Shown here in pieces: positions 1 through 5,453 of a stretch of 7,713 nt of DNA. The notes beneath the pieces were generated by a model that saw only the letters and a program-made list of their open reading frames with translations, had not been told where the DNA came from and ran no database searches. Both the position numbers and the translations under genes were made by a program. The DNA comes from Nitrospirota bacterium. Its GTDB lineage: Bacteria; Nitrospinota; Nitrospinia; Nitrospinales; Nitrospinaceae. The stretch is taken from contig JAUVMD010000052.1 of assembly GCA_030600405.1 (NCBI GenBank), positions 1-7,713 of the forward strand. The letters are read 5' to 3'. Position 1 is the stretch's first letter; each line of letters begins with the position of its first letter.

Positions 1-473
1 ACCACAACGAAGAGGGATCGTTTGGTCTGGTCATCAACCGCAATTCCGGATTGAAATCGACCGAAGTGTTCGCGTCATCTGAATTGCTGACCGATTACGA
101 AGGCGAGGTGTTCATCGGCGGCCCGGTGGCGCCTTCGCAGGTGTTTTACCTGGTCCGGTCTCCCCTGCCCCTGCCGGAGATGGAGGAAGTGTGCCCCGGG
201 GTGTATATGGGGTTGAGTTGGGAGGCGTTGGAGGCCGTTCTGCGGGACTTGCCAAATCCGAATGAGAATCTCCGTTTTTACATGGGGTATTCCGGCTGGG
301 GTTCCGGGCAGTTGGCGGGAGAAATGGACCAACACAGTTGGTTGACCTGCGATGCCTCGGACCCGTTTGTATTCACCTCTCCGGAACAGCATATCTGGCC
401 GGGGGTGGTCCAATCCTTGGGCAAGGAATATGAATACCTTCTGCAGGCCCCGGTCGATCCCAGAAACAATTGA
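1..473 (+). CDS. yqgE: YqgE/AlgH family protein (UPF0301), 5' end cut off by the window
   Basis: This is the 3' part of a YqgE/AlgH (UPF0301, DUF179) protein. The reading frame is open from base 3 and gives 156 visible residues ending in TGA at 471-473. The family is usually about 185-190 residues, so roughly 30 N-terminal residues are probably missing. The visible part starts HNEEGSFGLVINR, the typical first conserved block. It continues with GGPV at visible residues 39-42, YSGWGSGQL at 96-104, a SWL segment, and an LGKEYEYL segment near the C-terminus. A TTG at base 51 is in frame but sits inside the conserved domain, so it is not the real start. The biochemical role of the family is not settled; AlgH was named for an effect on alginate regulation in Pseudomonas. 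Family identity is strong and function is unknown. Confidence 0.93.
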   Translation, partial: HNEEGSFGLVINRNSGLKSTEVFASSELLTDYEGEVFIGGPVAPSQVFYLVRSPLPLPEMEEVCPGVYMGLSWEALEAVLRDLPNPNENLRFYMGYSGWGSGQLAGEMDQHSWLTCDASDPFVFTSPEQHIWPGVVQSLGKEYEYLLQAPVDPRNN

Positions 474-499
474 CTTCCTTTGCCCAACCCTTGTGTGAT
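470..499 (+). promoter_or_regulatory. possible sigma70-type promoter for the pseudouridine synthase gene
   Basis: TTGACT at 470-475 (5 of 6 consensus bases) is followed after 18 bases by TGTGAT at 494-499 (4 of 6). The -35 box overlaps the yqgE stop codon. Transcription would start near 506, leaving a leader of about 45 bases before the ATG at 551. The match is modest and could be chance; yqgE and the next gene may simply share a transcript. Confidence 0.3.
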
Positions 500-550
500 A
501 CGGGCCGGACATCAGCCGTTTGTTGCGCCTTCAATTTTTGAGGTCCTTTC

Positions 551-1450
551 ATGGTGAAATTGTATCGTCCCCCTCCTGCCGAACAAATTTACGAATCTTA
601 CCTTCCGGGCAAATACATCGGATATACCGTCGCAAGTTACTTTACCGATCGATTTTCCTACCTGAGTCGGGAGGAGTGGGTGGACCGCCTTCTCGACGGG
701 CGGATCACCGTGAATGGCGAGCGGGTGCATCCCGACTCCCTTCTCAAGGAACACGATTATATTGTGACTCGCATGGGAGTCCGTGAAGAGCCTCCCGCCG
801 ACCGCACTCTGGATGTGGTTTACGAAGATGACTCCATCCGTGTGTTCAACAAGGGCGCGCCCCTGGCAGTGCATCCCAGCGGACGGTATTTTAAAAACAG
901 TTTAACCGAGATTTTAAAAGCAGCGTATCCGGACGAGACACCCCGCCCGGTTCAGCGTCTGGACGCTCTCACCACGGGCCTCGTGGTGTTCGCTAAATCG
1001 AAAGAGGTGGCCACGCATTTGATGCGGGAGTTCGAGCAGAACCGGGTCGATAAGGAATACCTGGCGCTGGTCGAAGGCCTTCCTTCCCAAAAAGTTTTTG
1101 TGGTCGACGCGCCGGTCGGCAAAGTCCAAGGCGCGGCACGGGCGGTGGGCTATCAGACCCGGAACCCGAAAGAGGCGGTCACTCATTTTGAAGCAATGAG
1201 TTCGCTGAACGGCAGGACTTTGCTCAAAGCATGTCCCCGTTCCGGCAGAACCAATCAGATTCGCGTGCATCTGGCCAGCGTGGGCCTGCCGGTGGTCAAT
1301 GACCCGGTGTATGGCCAGCGCACGGACGACACCCATCGCTACGGGTTGCACGCCCACCGGTTGCACTTTAACGGAATAGACGGCGAGATCGATCTTCAAG
1401 CCCCCTGGCCGGAACATTTTCAGGACTATTGGGATGCCATCGAAAATTAA
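551..1450 (+). CDS. RluA-family RNA pseudouridine synthase with N-terminal S4-like domain
   Basis: This 299-residue protein is an RluA-family pseudouridine synthase, which isomerises uridine to pseudouridine in rRNA or tRNA. Residues about 20-75 form an S4-like RNA-binding region (LLDGRITVNGERV at 47-59). The catalytic core starts near 88. The catalytic loop reads VQRLDALTTGL at 134-144, with the expected nucleophile Asp138. The later blocks are SGRTNQIRVHLA at 231-242, VVNDPVYG at 248-255 and LHAHRL at 266-271. The usual HRLDxxTSG and TGRTHQIR motifs are altered: His to Gln before RLD, Ser to Thr after TT, and His to Asn in GRTNQIR. The catalytic Asp and the QIRVH arginine are kept, so activity is likely. 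The start is supported by TTGAGG at 538-543, 7 bases before ATG. Which RNA position it modifies cannot be read from the sequence. The N-terminal half (HPSGRYFKNSLTEIL at 108-122) resembles the eukaryotic Rib2/Pus9/RPUSD2 group from memory. Confidence 0.92.
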   Translation: MVKLYRPPPAEQIYESYLPGKYIGYTVASYFTDRFSYLSREEWVDRLLDGRITVNGERVHPDSLLKEHDYIVTRMGVREEPPADRTLDVVYEDDSIRVFNKGAPLAVHPSGRYFKNSLTEILKAAYPDETPRPVQRLDALTTGLVVFAKSKEVATHLMREFEQNRVDKEYLALVEGLPSQKVFVVDAPVGKVQGAARAVGYQTRNPKEAVTHFEAMSSLNGRTLLKACPRSGRTNQIRVHLASVGLPVVNDPVYGQRTDDTHRYGLHAHRLHFNGIDGEIDLQAPWPEHFQDYWDAIEN

Positions 1451-1453
1451 GAG

Positions 1454-1483
1454 GCTGGTAGACGGGGCACCAGCGATCGTCTA
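1454..1483 (+). other. interleaved inverted repeats between the pseudouridine synthase and dusB
   Basis: Two inverted repeats interlock here. GCTGGT at 1454-1459 can pair with ACCAGC at 1469-1474, and AGACG at 1460-1464 can pair with CGTCT at 1478-1482. The second 5' arm lies in the loop of the first stem, which is the arrangement of an H-type pseudoknot or of two competing hairpins. The second stem is followed by AAACTTTTAAT, a poor U tract, so it is at best a weak terminator for the upstream gene. The pairing is seen directly; any function is inference. Confidence 0.3.
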
Positions 1484-1535
1484 AACTTTTAATAGATAAC
1501 CTCAAGGGTGGCGTCTTAAATTTTAAACTTAATGG

Positions 1536-2609
1536 ATGGCAATGAACCGTAATGCATTGGTTGATGAAAAAAAACCGGACCGAACGAACGCTCCTGCGAA
1601 AAACGGGCGTTTGATCGATCGCGCCCGCAACGCTTATTGGATGGCACCGATGTCCGGCATTACCGATGTCTGCTACCGGCAGTTGATGGATGAAATGGGG
1701 GCGGGCGTTCTGGTGTCCGAACTGGTTTCGGCCAAGGGGCTGGTGTTCAATTCGGAAAAAACCCGCCGGATGATAAAGATTCATAAAAACCCCGGTACTT
1801 TGGTAGGTCTGCAATTGTTTGGGGACTATGCCGACGATTTTATCAAGGTCGCGCATTTGGTTCAGGAGCAGGGTGCGGATTTTCTGGACATCAATCTCGG
1901 TTGCCCGGTGAAGAAGGTGGTTCAAAAAGGTTGCGGATCAGCGTTGATGCGCGATCCGGCATACTTGGAATCTTTTCTGACGAAGATTCGCCGGAACATC
2001 GATTTGCCCCTTACCGTCAAAATGCGCACCGGTTGGAACGAGCAGGAGTTGACCATCCACGAGTGTGTTGCCGCCGCGCAAAACGCCGGTTGCGAATGGG
2101 TCGCCATTCACGGGCGGACCCGTGTGCAGGGTTATCAGGGATTGGCGGACTGGGATTTGATGGCTGAGGTCAAACAGCGAACCACTCTACCCATCATCGG
2201 CAACGGAGATATTCGTGATCCCGATCGGGCCCAGTCTTTACTTAAGGAAACGGGGGTCGATGCGGTTATGATCGGTCGGGGTGCTTTGCGCAATCCATGG
2301 ATTTTTAAACAATGCACGGGAGAGCTGAGGGAAACGCTGAATCCGACCCGGAGGGCTCTGCTCCGCCGTTTCCATGAACTGTTGAATCCGCGTTATGATA
2401 CCCGGCGCACCCTGCTGTACCTCCGAAAACTGGCGGTTTGGCTCGCTTTTGGGTATCCGGGAGCCGCTGCCTTTCGGGGCGCCATGTTCCAGCCACCCAC
2501 CACCCGCGAGGTGTTGGAGAGGGCGGAGGAATATTTCACGGGGGTGGACGATTTGCCGGTTCCCCGGTTTGACGAGTCGGAAGCGTTTATGATGGGCGGG
2601 CACGGTTGA
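1536..2609 (+). CDS. dusB: tRNA-dihydrouridine synthase, DusB-type
   Basis: This 357-residue protein is an FMN-dependent tRNA-dihydrouridine synthase. Such enzymes reduce uridines in the tRNA D-loop with NAD(P)H in the cytoplasm. The TIM-barrel signatures occur in order: MAPMSGITD at 36-44, GLQLFG at 91-96, DINLGCPVKKVVQKGCGSAL at 118-137 with the catalytic Cys123, VKMRTGW at 161-167 with an FMN-contacting Lys162, IHGRTRVQGYQG at 191-202, GNGDI at 222-226 and MIGRGALRNPWIF at 245-257. A helical C-terminal RNA-binding region follows. The RTRVQGYQG and IGRGALRNPW forms favour the DusB subgroup. ATG at 1536 is preceded directly by an in-frame TAA at 1530-1532, so translation starts there, at ATG 1542, or just downstream; the roughly 30 residues before the barrel are longer than in E. 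coli DusB. No clear Shine-Dalgarno is visible. The last residues (FMMGGHG) are unconserved in character. Confidence 0.95.
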   Translation: MAMNRNALVDEKKPDRTNAPAKNGRLIDRARNAYWMAPMSGITDVCYRQLMDEMGAGVLVSELVSAKGLVFNSEKTRRMIKIHKNPGTLVGLQLFGDYADDFIKVAHLVQEQGADFLDINLGCPVKKVVQKGCGSALMRDPAYLESFLTKIRRNIDLPLTVKMRTGWNEQELTIHECVAAAQNAGCEWVAIHGRTRVQGYQGLADWDLMAEVKQRTTLPIIGNGDIRDPDRAQSLLKETGVDAVMIGRGALRNPWIFKQCTGELRETLNPTRRALLRRFHELLNPRYDTRRTLLYLRKLAVWLAFGYPGAAAFRGAMFQPPTTREVLERAEEYFTGVDDLPVPRFDESEAFMMGGHG

Positions 2610-2717
2610 GAACCCCATAAATTCGGCTGGAAGTTTTTCTATTGGGTTGTGGTTTTTAGCCGGATTTGTCTTTACAATATTAATGTACACTCATTGTAAC
2701 CCTTTTGGATACCGCCA

Positions 2718-3164
2718 ATGAATAAAGATAAACTTGTCAAGCTCATGGATGAAACTCCTTTTTTCAAGGAAATGGATCAAGCGGACCGTGAAGTTTTGCT
2801 CGCCTACGAAAATCATTGGATGCAATTCAAACTTCAGGAAAAAATCCTGAAAGAAGATGAAGTCGATTACGGGTTTTTTGTGTTGCTGGAAGGACAAGTC
2901 AGCGTGATGCGCAGTAAACCCGCGGAGGTTTCCCTGGCTCAGTTGGTACCTGGTTCCATATTCGGAGAAATCACCTTAAAAGCCAAAAAGCCGCGTAACA
3001 GTTCTATCGAGGCGGACAATGATGTGACCGTCTTCAAGGTGGATAGCCAGCTGCTGGATCAGATATCTCCGGAAATGATTATTAAGATCAAGGATCAGAT
3101 TATCGATTTGGTCATCACCCGGTTGGACGAGATGAACAGCCGGTTGAGAAGTTTCATCCGGTAA
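2718..3164 (+). CDS. stand-alone cyclic-nucleotide-binding-fold protein
   Basis: This 148-residue protein consists almost entirely of a cyclic nucleotide-binding (CNB, CAP-N-terminal-like) fold. It opens with a helix typical of the fold (LMDETPFFKEMDQADREVLL at 9-28), followed by beta-roll strands (YGFFVLLEGQVSVM at 51-64). The phosphate-binding cassette is GSIFGEITLKAKKPRNSS at 79-96, with the conserved Gly-Glu at 83-84 and Arg93 in the position that contacts the cyclic phosphate in CAP-type proteins. A C-terminal helix (about 117-145) follows. There is no DNA-binding helix-turn-helix, kinase, channel or other effector domain, so it may act through a partner protein or be a sensor subunit. 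Key residues for ligand binding are present, but whether it binds cAMP, cGMP or nothing is unknown. It starts 108 bases after dusB, with only a weak GGA upstream. Confidence 0.85.
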   Translation: MNKDKLVKLMDETPFFKEMDQADREVLLAYENHWMQFKLQEKILKEDEVDYGFFVLLEGQVSVMRSKPAEVSLAQLVPGSIFGEITLKAKKPRNSSIEADNDVTVFKVDSQLLDQISPEMIIKIKDQIIDLVITRLDEMNSRLRSFIR

Positions 3165-3179
3165 CTCCCAGATCAAATT

Positions 3180-3199
3180 AATCCTGGTTTTCAGGGATT
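3180..3199 (+). other. short hairpin upstream of the SpoU-family gene
   Basis: AATCCTG at 3180-3186 pairs with CAGGGATT at 3192-3199 with one bulged G and a GTTTT loop. It lies 25 bases before the TTG start of the methyltransferase gene. No T tract follows (GCCTTATTAC), so it is not a standard intrinsic terminator. It could be a leader structure, an RNA processing site, or chance. Confidence 0.3.
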
Positions 3200-3224
3200 G
3201 CCTTATTACGAAAGAGCGAATTAG

Positions 3225-4052
3225 TTGTCTCAAGACTCGTCAAAAAAAATCAGCTCCAGCCAACCTCCCCGAGCCGGATCTTCCCGGTCATCCCGCAAGC
3301 AAAGAGAGTTCACGGTTTATGGATGGAATGCCTGCCAACGAGTTTTCGAAACCCGGCCGCAGGATATTTTGCGTGTCTTTTTCAGCCAAAGCCGGTCGCA
3401 CCAATTAAAGCTGGTGAAAGCCTGGTGTAGCCGCCATAAACTGCCCTATCGCAAGCTGGATCAGGAATCCTTGAATAAGGTTGCGTCCAGCGTACATCAT
3501 GAGGGTACCGTGATGGTGGTGCGGCCTTTGAAGCAACCGTCGGTTCACGATTGGGTGAAGGCGGGTCTTGCAAAACATCAATTTGCCCTGGCACTGGACC
3601 GGGTGGAAAATTCGCATAATGTCGGTGCCATTCTAAGGTCGTGCGCTTATTTCGGAGCGGAAGGATTGCTGGTTGGACTGGGTGAGAATGCCACGGCAGT
3701 GAATTCGTCTGCCGTACGGATGGCAGAAGGGGCATTGGAAATGGTGCCATTGTACGAATGCAAAAGCCTGCCGTCGGTCTTGAGAGAATTGAAAGCGCAG
3801 GGGGTGTTTATCGCAGGCGCCGACCCATCCTCCAAGCAGAGTCTTTACGATATGAAACTCAGTTACCCGTGCGTCATGGTGGTCGGCAACGAGCAGGAAG
3901 GGCTTTCCGATCCGGTTAAGAAACGATGCGACGCGCTGGTACGCATTCCCGGTGCCGGTGATATGGAATCCTTGAACGCATCGGTGGCGGCCGGGATATT
4001 ATTAGGGGAGCTTTCCCGGAAAGCGCCCCGACAATCCAAAACCCCCTCCTAA
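3225..4052 (+). CDS. SpoU/TrmH-family RNA 2'-O-ribose methyltransferase (RlmB/YfiF-like)
   Basis: This 275-residue protein is a SPOUT-superfamily methyltransferase that moves a methyl group from S-adenosylmethionine to a ribose 2'-OH of rRNA or tRNA. A basic, Ser-rich tail (1-28) precedes a TrmH-type substrate-binding domain (FTVYGWNACQRVF at 29-41, through HHEGTVMVV at 91-99). The trefoil-knot catalytic domain has motif 1 LDRVENSHNVGAILRSC at 124-140 (Asn132, Arg138), motif 2 VMVVGNEQEGLS at 217-228 (Glu223) and motif 3 IPGAGDMESLNASVAAGILL at 241-260. All three catalytic motifs look complete. The ORF opens at TTG 3225 immediately after an in-frame TAG at 3222-3224. An AAAGAG at 3211-3216 is a plausible ribosome-binding site, so the rare TTG start is the best choice. 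The N-terminal block resembles E. coli YfiF as much as RlmB, so the target RNA is left open. Confidence 0.92.
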   Translation: MSQDSSKKISSSQPPRAGSSRSSRKQREFTVYGWNACQRVFETRPQDILRVFFSQSRSHQLKLVKAWCSRHKLPYRKLDQESLNKVASSVHHEGTVMVVRPLKQPSVHDWVKAGLAKHQFALALDRVENSHNVGAILRSCAYFGAEGLLVGLGENATAVNSSAVRMAEGALEMVPLYECKSLPSVLRELKAQGVFIAGADPSSKQSLYDMKLSYPCVMVVGNEQEGLSDPVKKRCDALVRIPGAGDMESLNASVAAGILLGELSRKAPRQSKTPS

Positions 4053-4058
4053 TCAATC

Positions 4059-4526
4059 ATGCTGTTTGCCCAAATACATCCCATGCTGGTTCCTTTTGCA
4101 GTCGCTCTCTTGGTGACGGGGGTGGTGTTTGAGTACTACGGCAAACTTCAAAATGAAGAGTCGGCACGGACGGCGGGAGGATTCAATATTCGCCTGGGGT
4201 TGGCATTTGCCGCTGTCGCGGTGGTCGTCGGATTTCTGGGCGTCATAGGTATTGGTGATATTTTTTCCGAGGCCGATCCGCGGCTTAGCCTGGAAGTCAA
4301 AACCCGTATGCGGAAGTTTTTGTCTTACCATGTTCTTTTCGCCTGCTCGACGCTGGTGATTTTTATTCTGGCTCTGGTCGCGGCGCGTTACCGCAAAAAG
4401 AAATGGGGGCAGGTTTTATACTTCTTGCTGTTGGGCGTGGGTTTGGTCACGGTGTTGGCGACGGGGTATTGCGGCGGGGAACTGGTGCATCGTTTCGGCT
4501 TGCCCACGCCGACTCCGGTTCAATGA
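4059..4526 (+). CDS. DUF2231-like four-helix inner-membrane protein (first copy)
   Basis: This 155-residue, very hydrophobic protein has four predicted membrane segments at about 9-25, 43-66, 89-109 and 118-136. It matches the layout of DUF2231 membrane proteins: an early HP motif (His7-Pro8), a His at the start of the third helix (His91), and a closing GYCGGELVHRFG block at 136-147 (His144). Three histidines near membrane edges could be metal or heme ligands, but no function is established for this copy. The ATG lies 6 bases after the stop of the methyltransferase gene, so translation is probably coupled. Its last 7 bases overlap the end of a convergent gene that looks like a distant relative. 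The family call rests on motif layout recalled from memory. Confidence 0.75.
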   Translation: MLFAQIHPMLVPFAVALLVTGVVFEYYGKLQNEESARTAGGFNIRLGLAFAAVAVVVGFLGVIGIGDIFSEADPRLSLEVKTRMRKFLSYHVLFACSTLVIFILALVAARYRKKKWGQVLYFLLLGVGLVTVLATGYCGGELVHRFGLPTPTPVQ

Positions 4527-4903
4527 AAAACCAACTGGTATCCGGACCAGGCAGTGGCGCTAATGGACAGAATCGCGAGCCCATAAAAGAACAGAGCGAT
4601 CGGCTTGAAGGGTTGGGTGTACACAAAGATCGTGCAGAAAATGTAAAGAATTACCATTAAGAACGAATATCCCTGGTGACCCTCCACTTCGACAATCGGC
4701 CACAGGGCGATGTCGGCGGCAAACATGCCGGTCAACACCGCGAGGATCGCCATCAACAGTCCTAAACTAAAATTCAGACAGGCCGCCTGAACCCAGCGCG
4801 AGTCGGAACGGCGGCGTGCGAGACCCAGCATCGCCAGTCCTGCCAGAAACAGGGCCGGCGGAAAATGCGAGAAAAAAGGATGCAAGGAGGGGGTGCTCAG
4901 CAT
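4520..4903 (-). CDS. DUF2231-like four-helix inner-membrane protein (second copy)
   Basis: This 127-residue membrane protein reads from ATG at 4903 down to TGA at 4522-4520. Four hydrophobic segments lie at about 11-28, 42-64, 79-97 and 101-122. It repeats the pattern of the opposing gene: SLHPFFSHFPPAL at 6-18 (His8, His13), GHQGYS at 75-80 before helix 3 (His76), and a closing WSGYQLVFH at 119-127. This suggests a second, diverged and shorter DUF2231-type protein. It lies 73 bases downstream of tatB on the same strand with no terminator between them, so the two may be co-transcribed. No good Shine-Dalgarno is visible before the ATG. The function is unknown. Family membership is less sure than for the first copy because the closing Gly-Gly-x-Leu-Val motif is only partly kept. 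Confidence 0.7.
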   Translation of the reverse strand: MLSTPSLHPFFSHFPPALFLAGLAMLGLARRRSDSRWVQAACLNFSLGLLMAILAVLTGMFAADIALWPIVEVEGHQGYSFLMVILYIFCTIFVYTQPFKPIALFFYGLAILSISATAWSGYQLVFH

Positions 4904-4976
4904 AGGATAATGACGTTACCGGGCGGGGTTTTGGAAAATGCCGCGCTCGGGCCGGCGGGTTGAAAGGACCGGGTTT

Positions 4977-5264
4977 TCAGCTCTGGTCGGGTTTGATATC
5001 AGGTTCCTCGTTCAGGTCGAGGTTGACGTCGATATCCACCTTGGTGGCGGCGGAGACTTCCTGTTCGAGTTGGTCGATACCGACCGATTGTTTCACGCCT
5101 TCGGTTTCATCGAGCACGTCCTGTTTCAGTTCGTTGAACGTTTGCTGGAATTCGCCCCAGCCCCGGCCGACGGCTCGAGCCAGCTTGGGAAGGTTTTTGG
5201 GACCGATCACGATCACGCCGATCACCATTATAATCATGATTTCGAAAAAACCGATATCAAACAT
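4977..5264 (-). CDS. tatB: Sec-independent protein translocase subunit TatB
   Basis: This 95-residue protein is a TatA/B-type subunit of the twin-arginine translocase, which exports folded proteins across the inner membrane. It starts MFDIGFFEIMIIMVIGVIVI, a single membrane helix with the TatB-type N-terminus MFDIGFxE and the polar Glu8. A GPKNLPKLARAVGRGW hinge and amphipathic helix follow at 21-36, then an acidic, probably coiled-coil C-terminal half. The Glu at position 8 and the Gly-Pro after the helix favour TatB over TatA (which usually has FG at the hinge). It is shorter than E. coli TatB (171 residues), as is common in other phyla. The ATG at 5264 is preceded by GAGGG, 7 bases upstream on this strand. 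No tatA or tatC is in the window, so the pathway's other parts lie elsewhere. Confidence 0.92.
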   Translation of the reverse strand: MFDIGFFEIMIIMVIGVIVIGPKNLPKLARAVGRGWGEFQQTFNELKQDVLDETEGVKQSVGIDQLEQEVSAATKVDIDVNLDLNEEPDIKPDQS

Positions 5265-5268
5265 AAGG

Positions 5269-5283
5269 AACCCTCATAGGGTT
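5269..5283 (-). promoter_or_regulatory. inverted repeat covering the tatB ribosome-binding site
   Basis: On the - strand the tatB leader contains AACCC, a 5-base TATGA loop, then GGGTT. The Shine-Dalgarno GAGGG of tatB overlaps the 3' arm of this small perfect inverted repeat. If the 5-bp hairpin forms, it would partly hide the ribosome-binding site about 6 bases before the ATG. The repeat is seen directly; an effect on translation is inferred and the stem is short. Confidence 0.4.
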
Positions 5284-5302
5284 AAAATTAGTGTATGGAG
5301 CG

Positions 5303-5331
5303 ATCATATCAAACTCCCGGACCATCGGCAA
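5303..5331 (-). promoter_or_regulatory. sigma70-type promoter for tatB
   Basis: On the - strand, TTGCCG (5331-5326; 4 of 6 consensus bases) and TATGAT (5308-5303; 5 of 6) are separated by exactly 17 bases. Transcription would start near 5296, giving a leader of about 32 bases before the tatB ATG. Position and spacing both fit a real promoter. It faces away from the ribF promoter, with the two -35 boxes only 23 bases apart. Confidence 0.6.
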
Positions 5332-5354
5332 GGAAGGACTGAGGCACCTCGTAA

Positions 5355-5383
5355 TTGACACCCCAATTCTTCTTGGCTACTAT
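5355..5383 (+). promoter_or_regulatory. sigma70-type promoter for ribF
   Basis: A perfect TTGACA at 5355-5360 is followed after exactly 17 bases by TACTAT at 5378-5383 (4 of 6). The expected start of transcription is near 5390, only about 12 bases before the strong terminator hairpin at 5402. The next gene on this strand is ribF at 5454. There is no room for another promoter between the hairpin and the ribF start. Confidence 0.55.
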
Positions 5384-5401
5384 GAAATAAGGACTTGCGG
5401 T

Positions 5402-5438
5402 GCAGGAGGCGGGCCGACCCGCTCCTGCTTTTTCTTTT
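5402..5438 (+). terminator. strong intrinsic terminator or attenuator in the ribF leader
   Basis: GCAGGAGGCGGG at 5402-5413 pairs with CCCGCTCCTGC at 5418-5428 over 11 base pairs with one bulged G and a CCGA tetraloop. TTTTTCTTTT follows directly at 5429-5438. This is a textbook rho-independent terminator for + strand transcripts; no T tract follows in the other direction. It lies after the ribF promoter and 15 bases before the ribF ATG, so it would stop transcripts before they reach ribF unless read through or prevented. Alternatively it stops transcripts that have crossed the - strand genes from the left. Confidence 0.85.
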
Positions 5439-5453
5439 AGGCCCAATCCGTTT

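Noticed and set aside
914..1925. Open frames on the - strand (914-1417 and 1368-1925) opposite the pseudouridine synthase and dusB
   Set aside because: Both sit opposite genes with intact family motifs, have no recognisable domains, and lack a plausible start context.
4526..4550. Hairpin CTGGT/ACCAG at 4535-4550, followed on the - strand by TTGGTTTTTC, as a terminator for the second DUF2231-like gene
   Set aside because: The stem is only 5 bp and the T tract is broken. Termination there would fall before the stop codon of the gene, so it is unlikely to be the true terminator.
4938..5358. Two + strand open frames opposite tatB
   Set aside because: They are low-complexity mirror images of tatB, which has clear family motifs and its own promoter and ribosome-binding site.
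5384..5453. FMN riboswitch upstream of ribF
   Set aside because: An FMN aptamer needs well over 100 bases with several conserved stems. Only about 60 bases separate the likely transcript start from the ATG, and none of the expected conserved blocks are visible.
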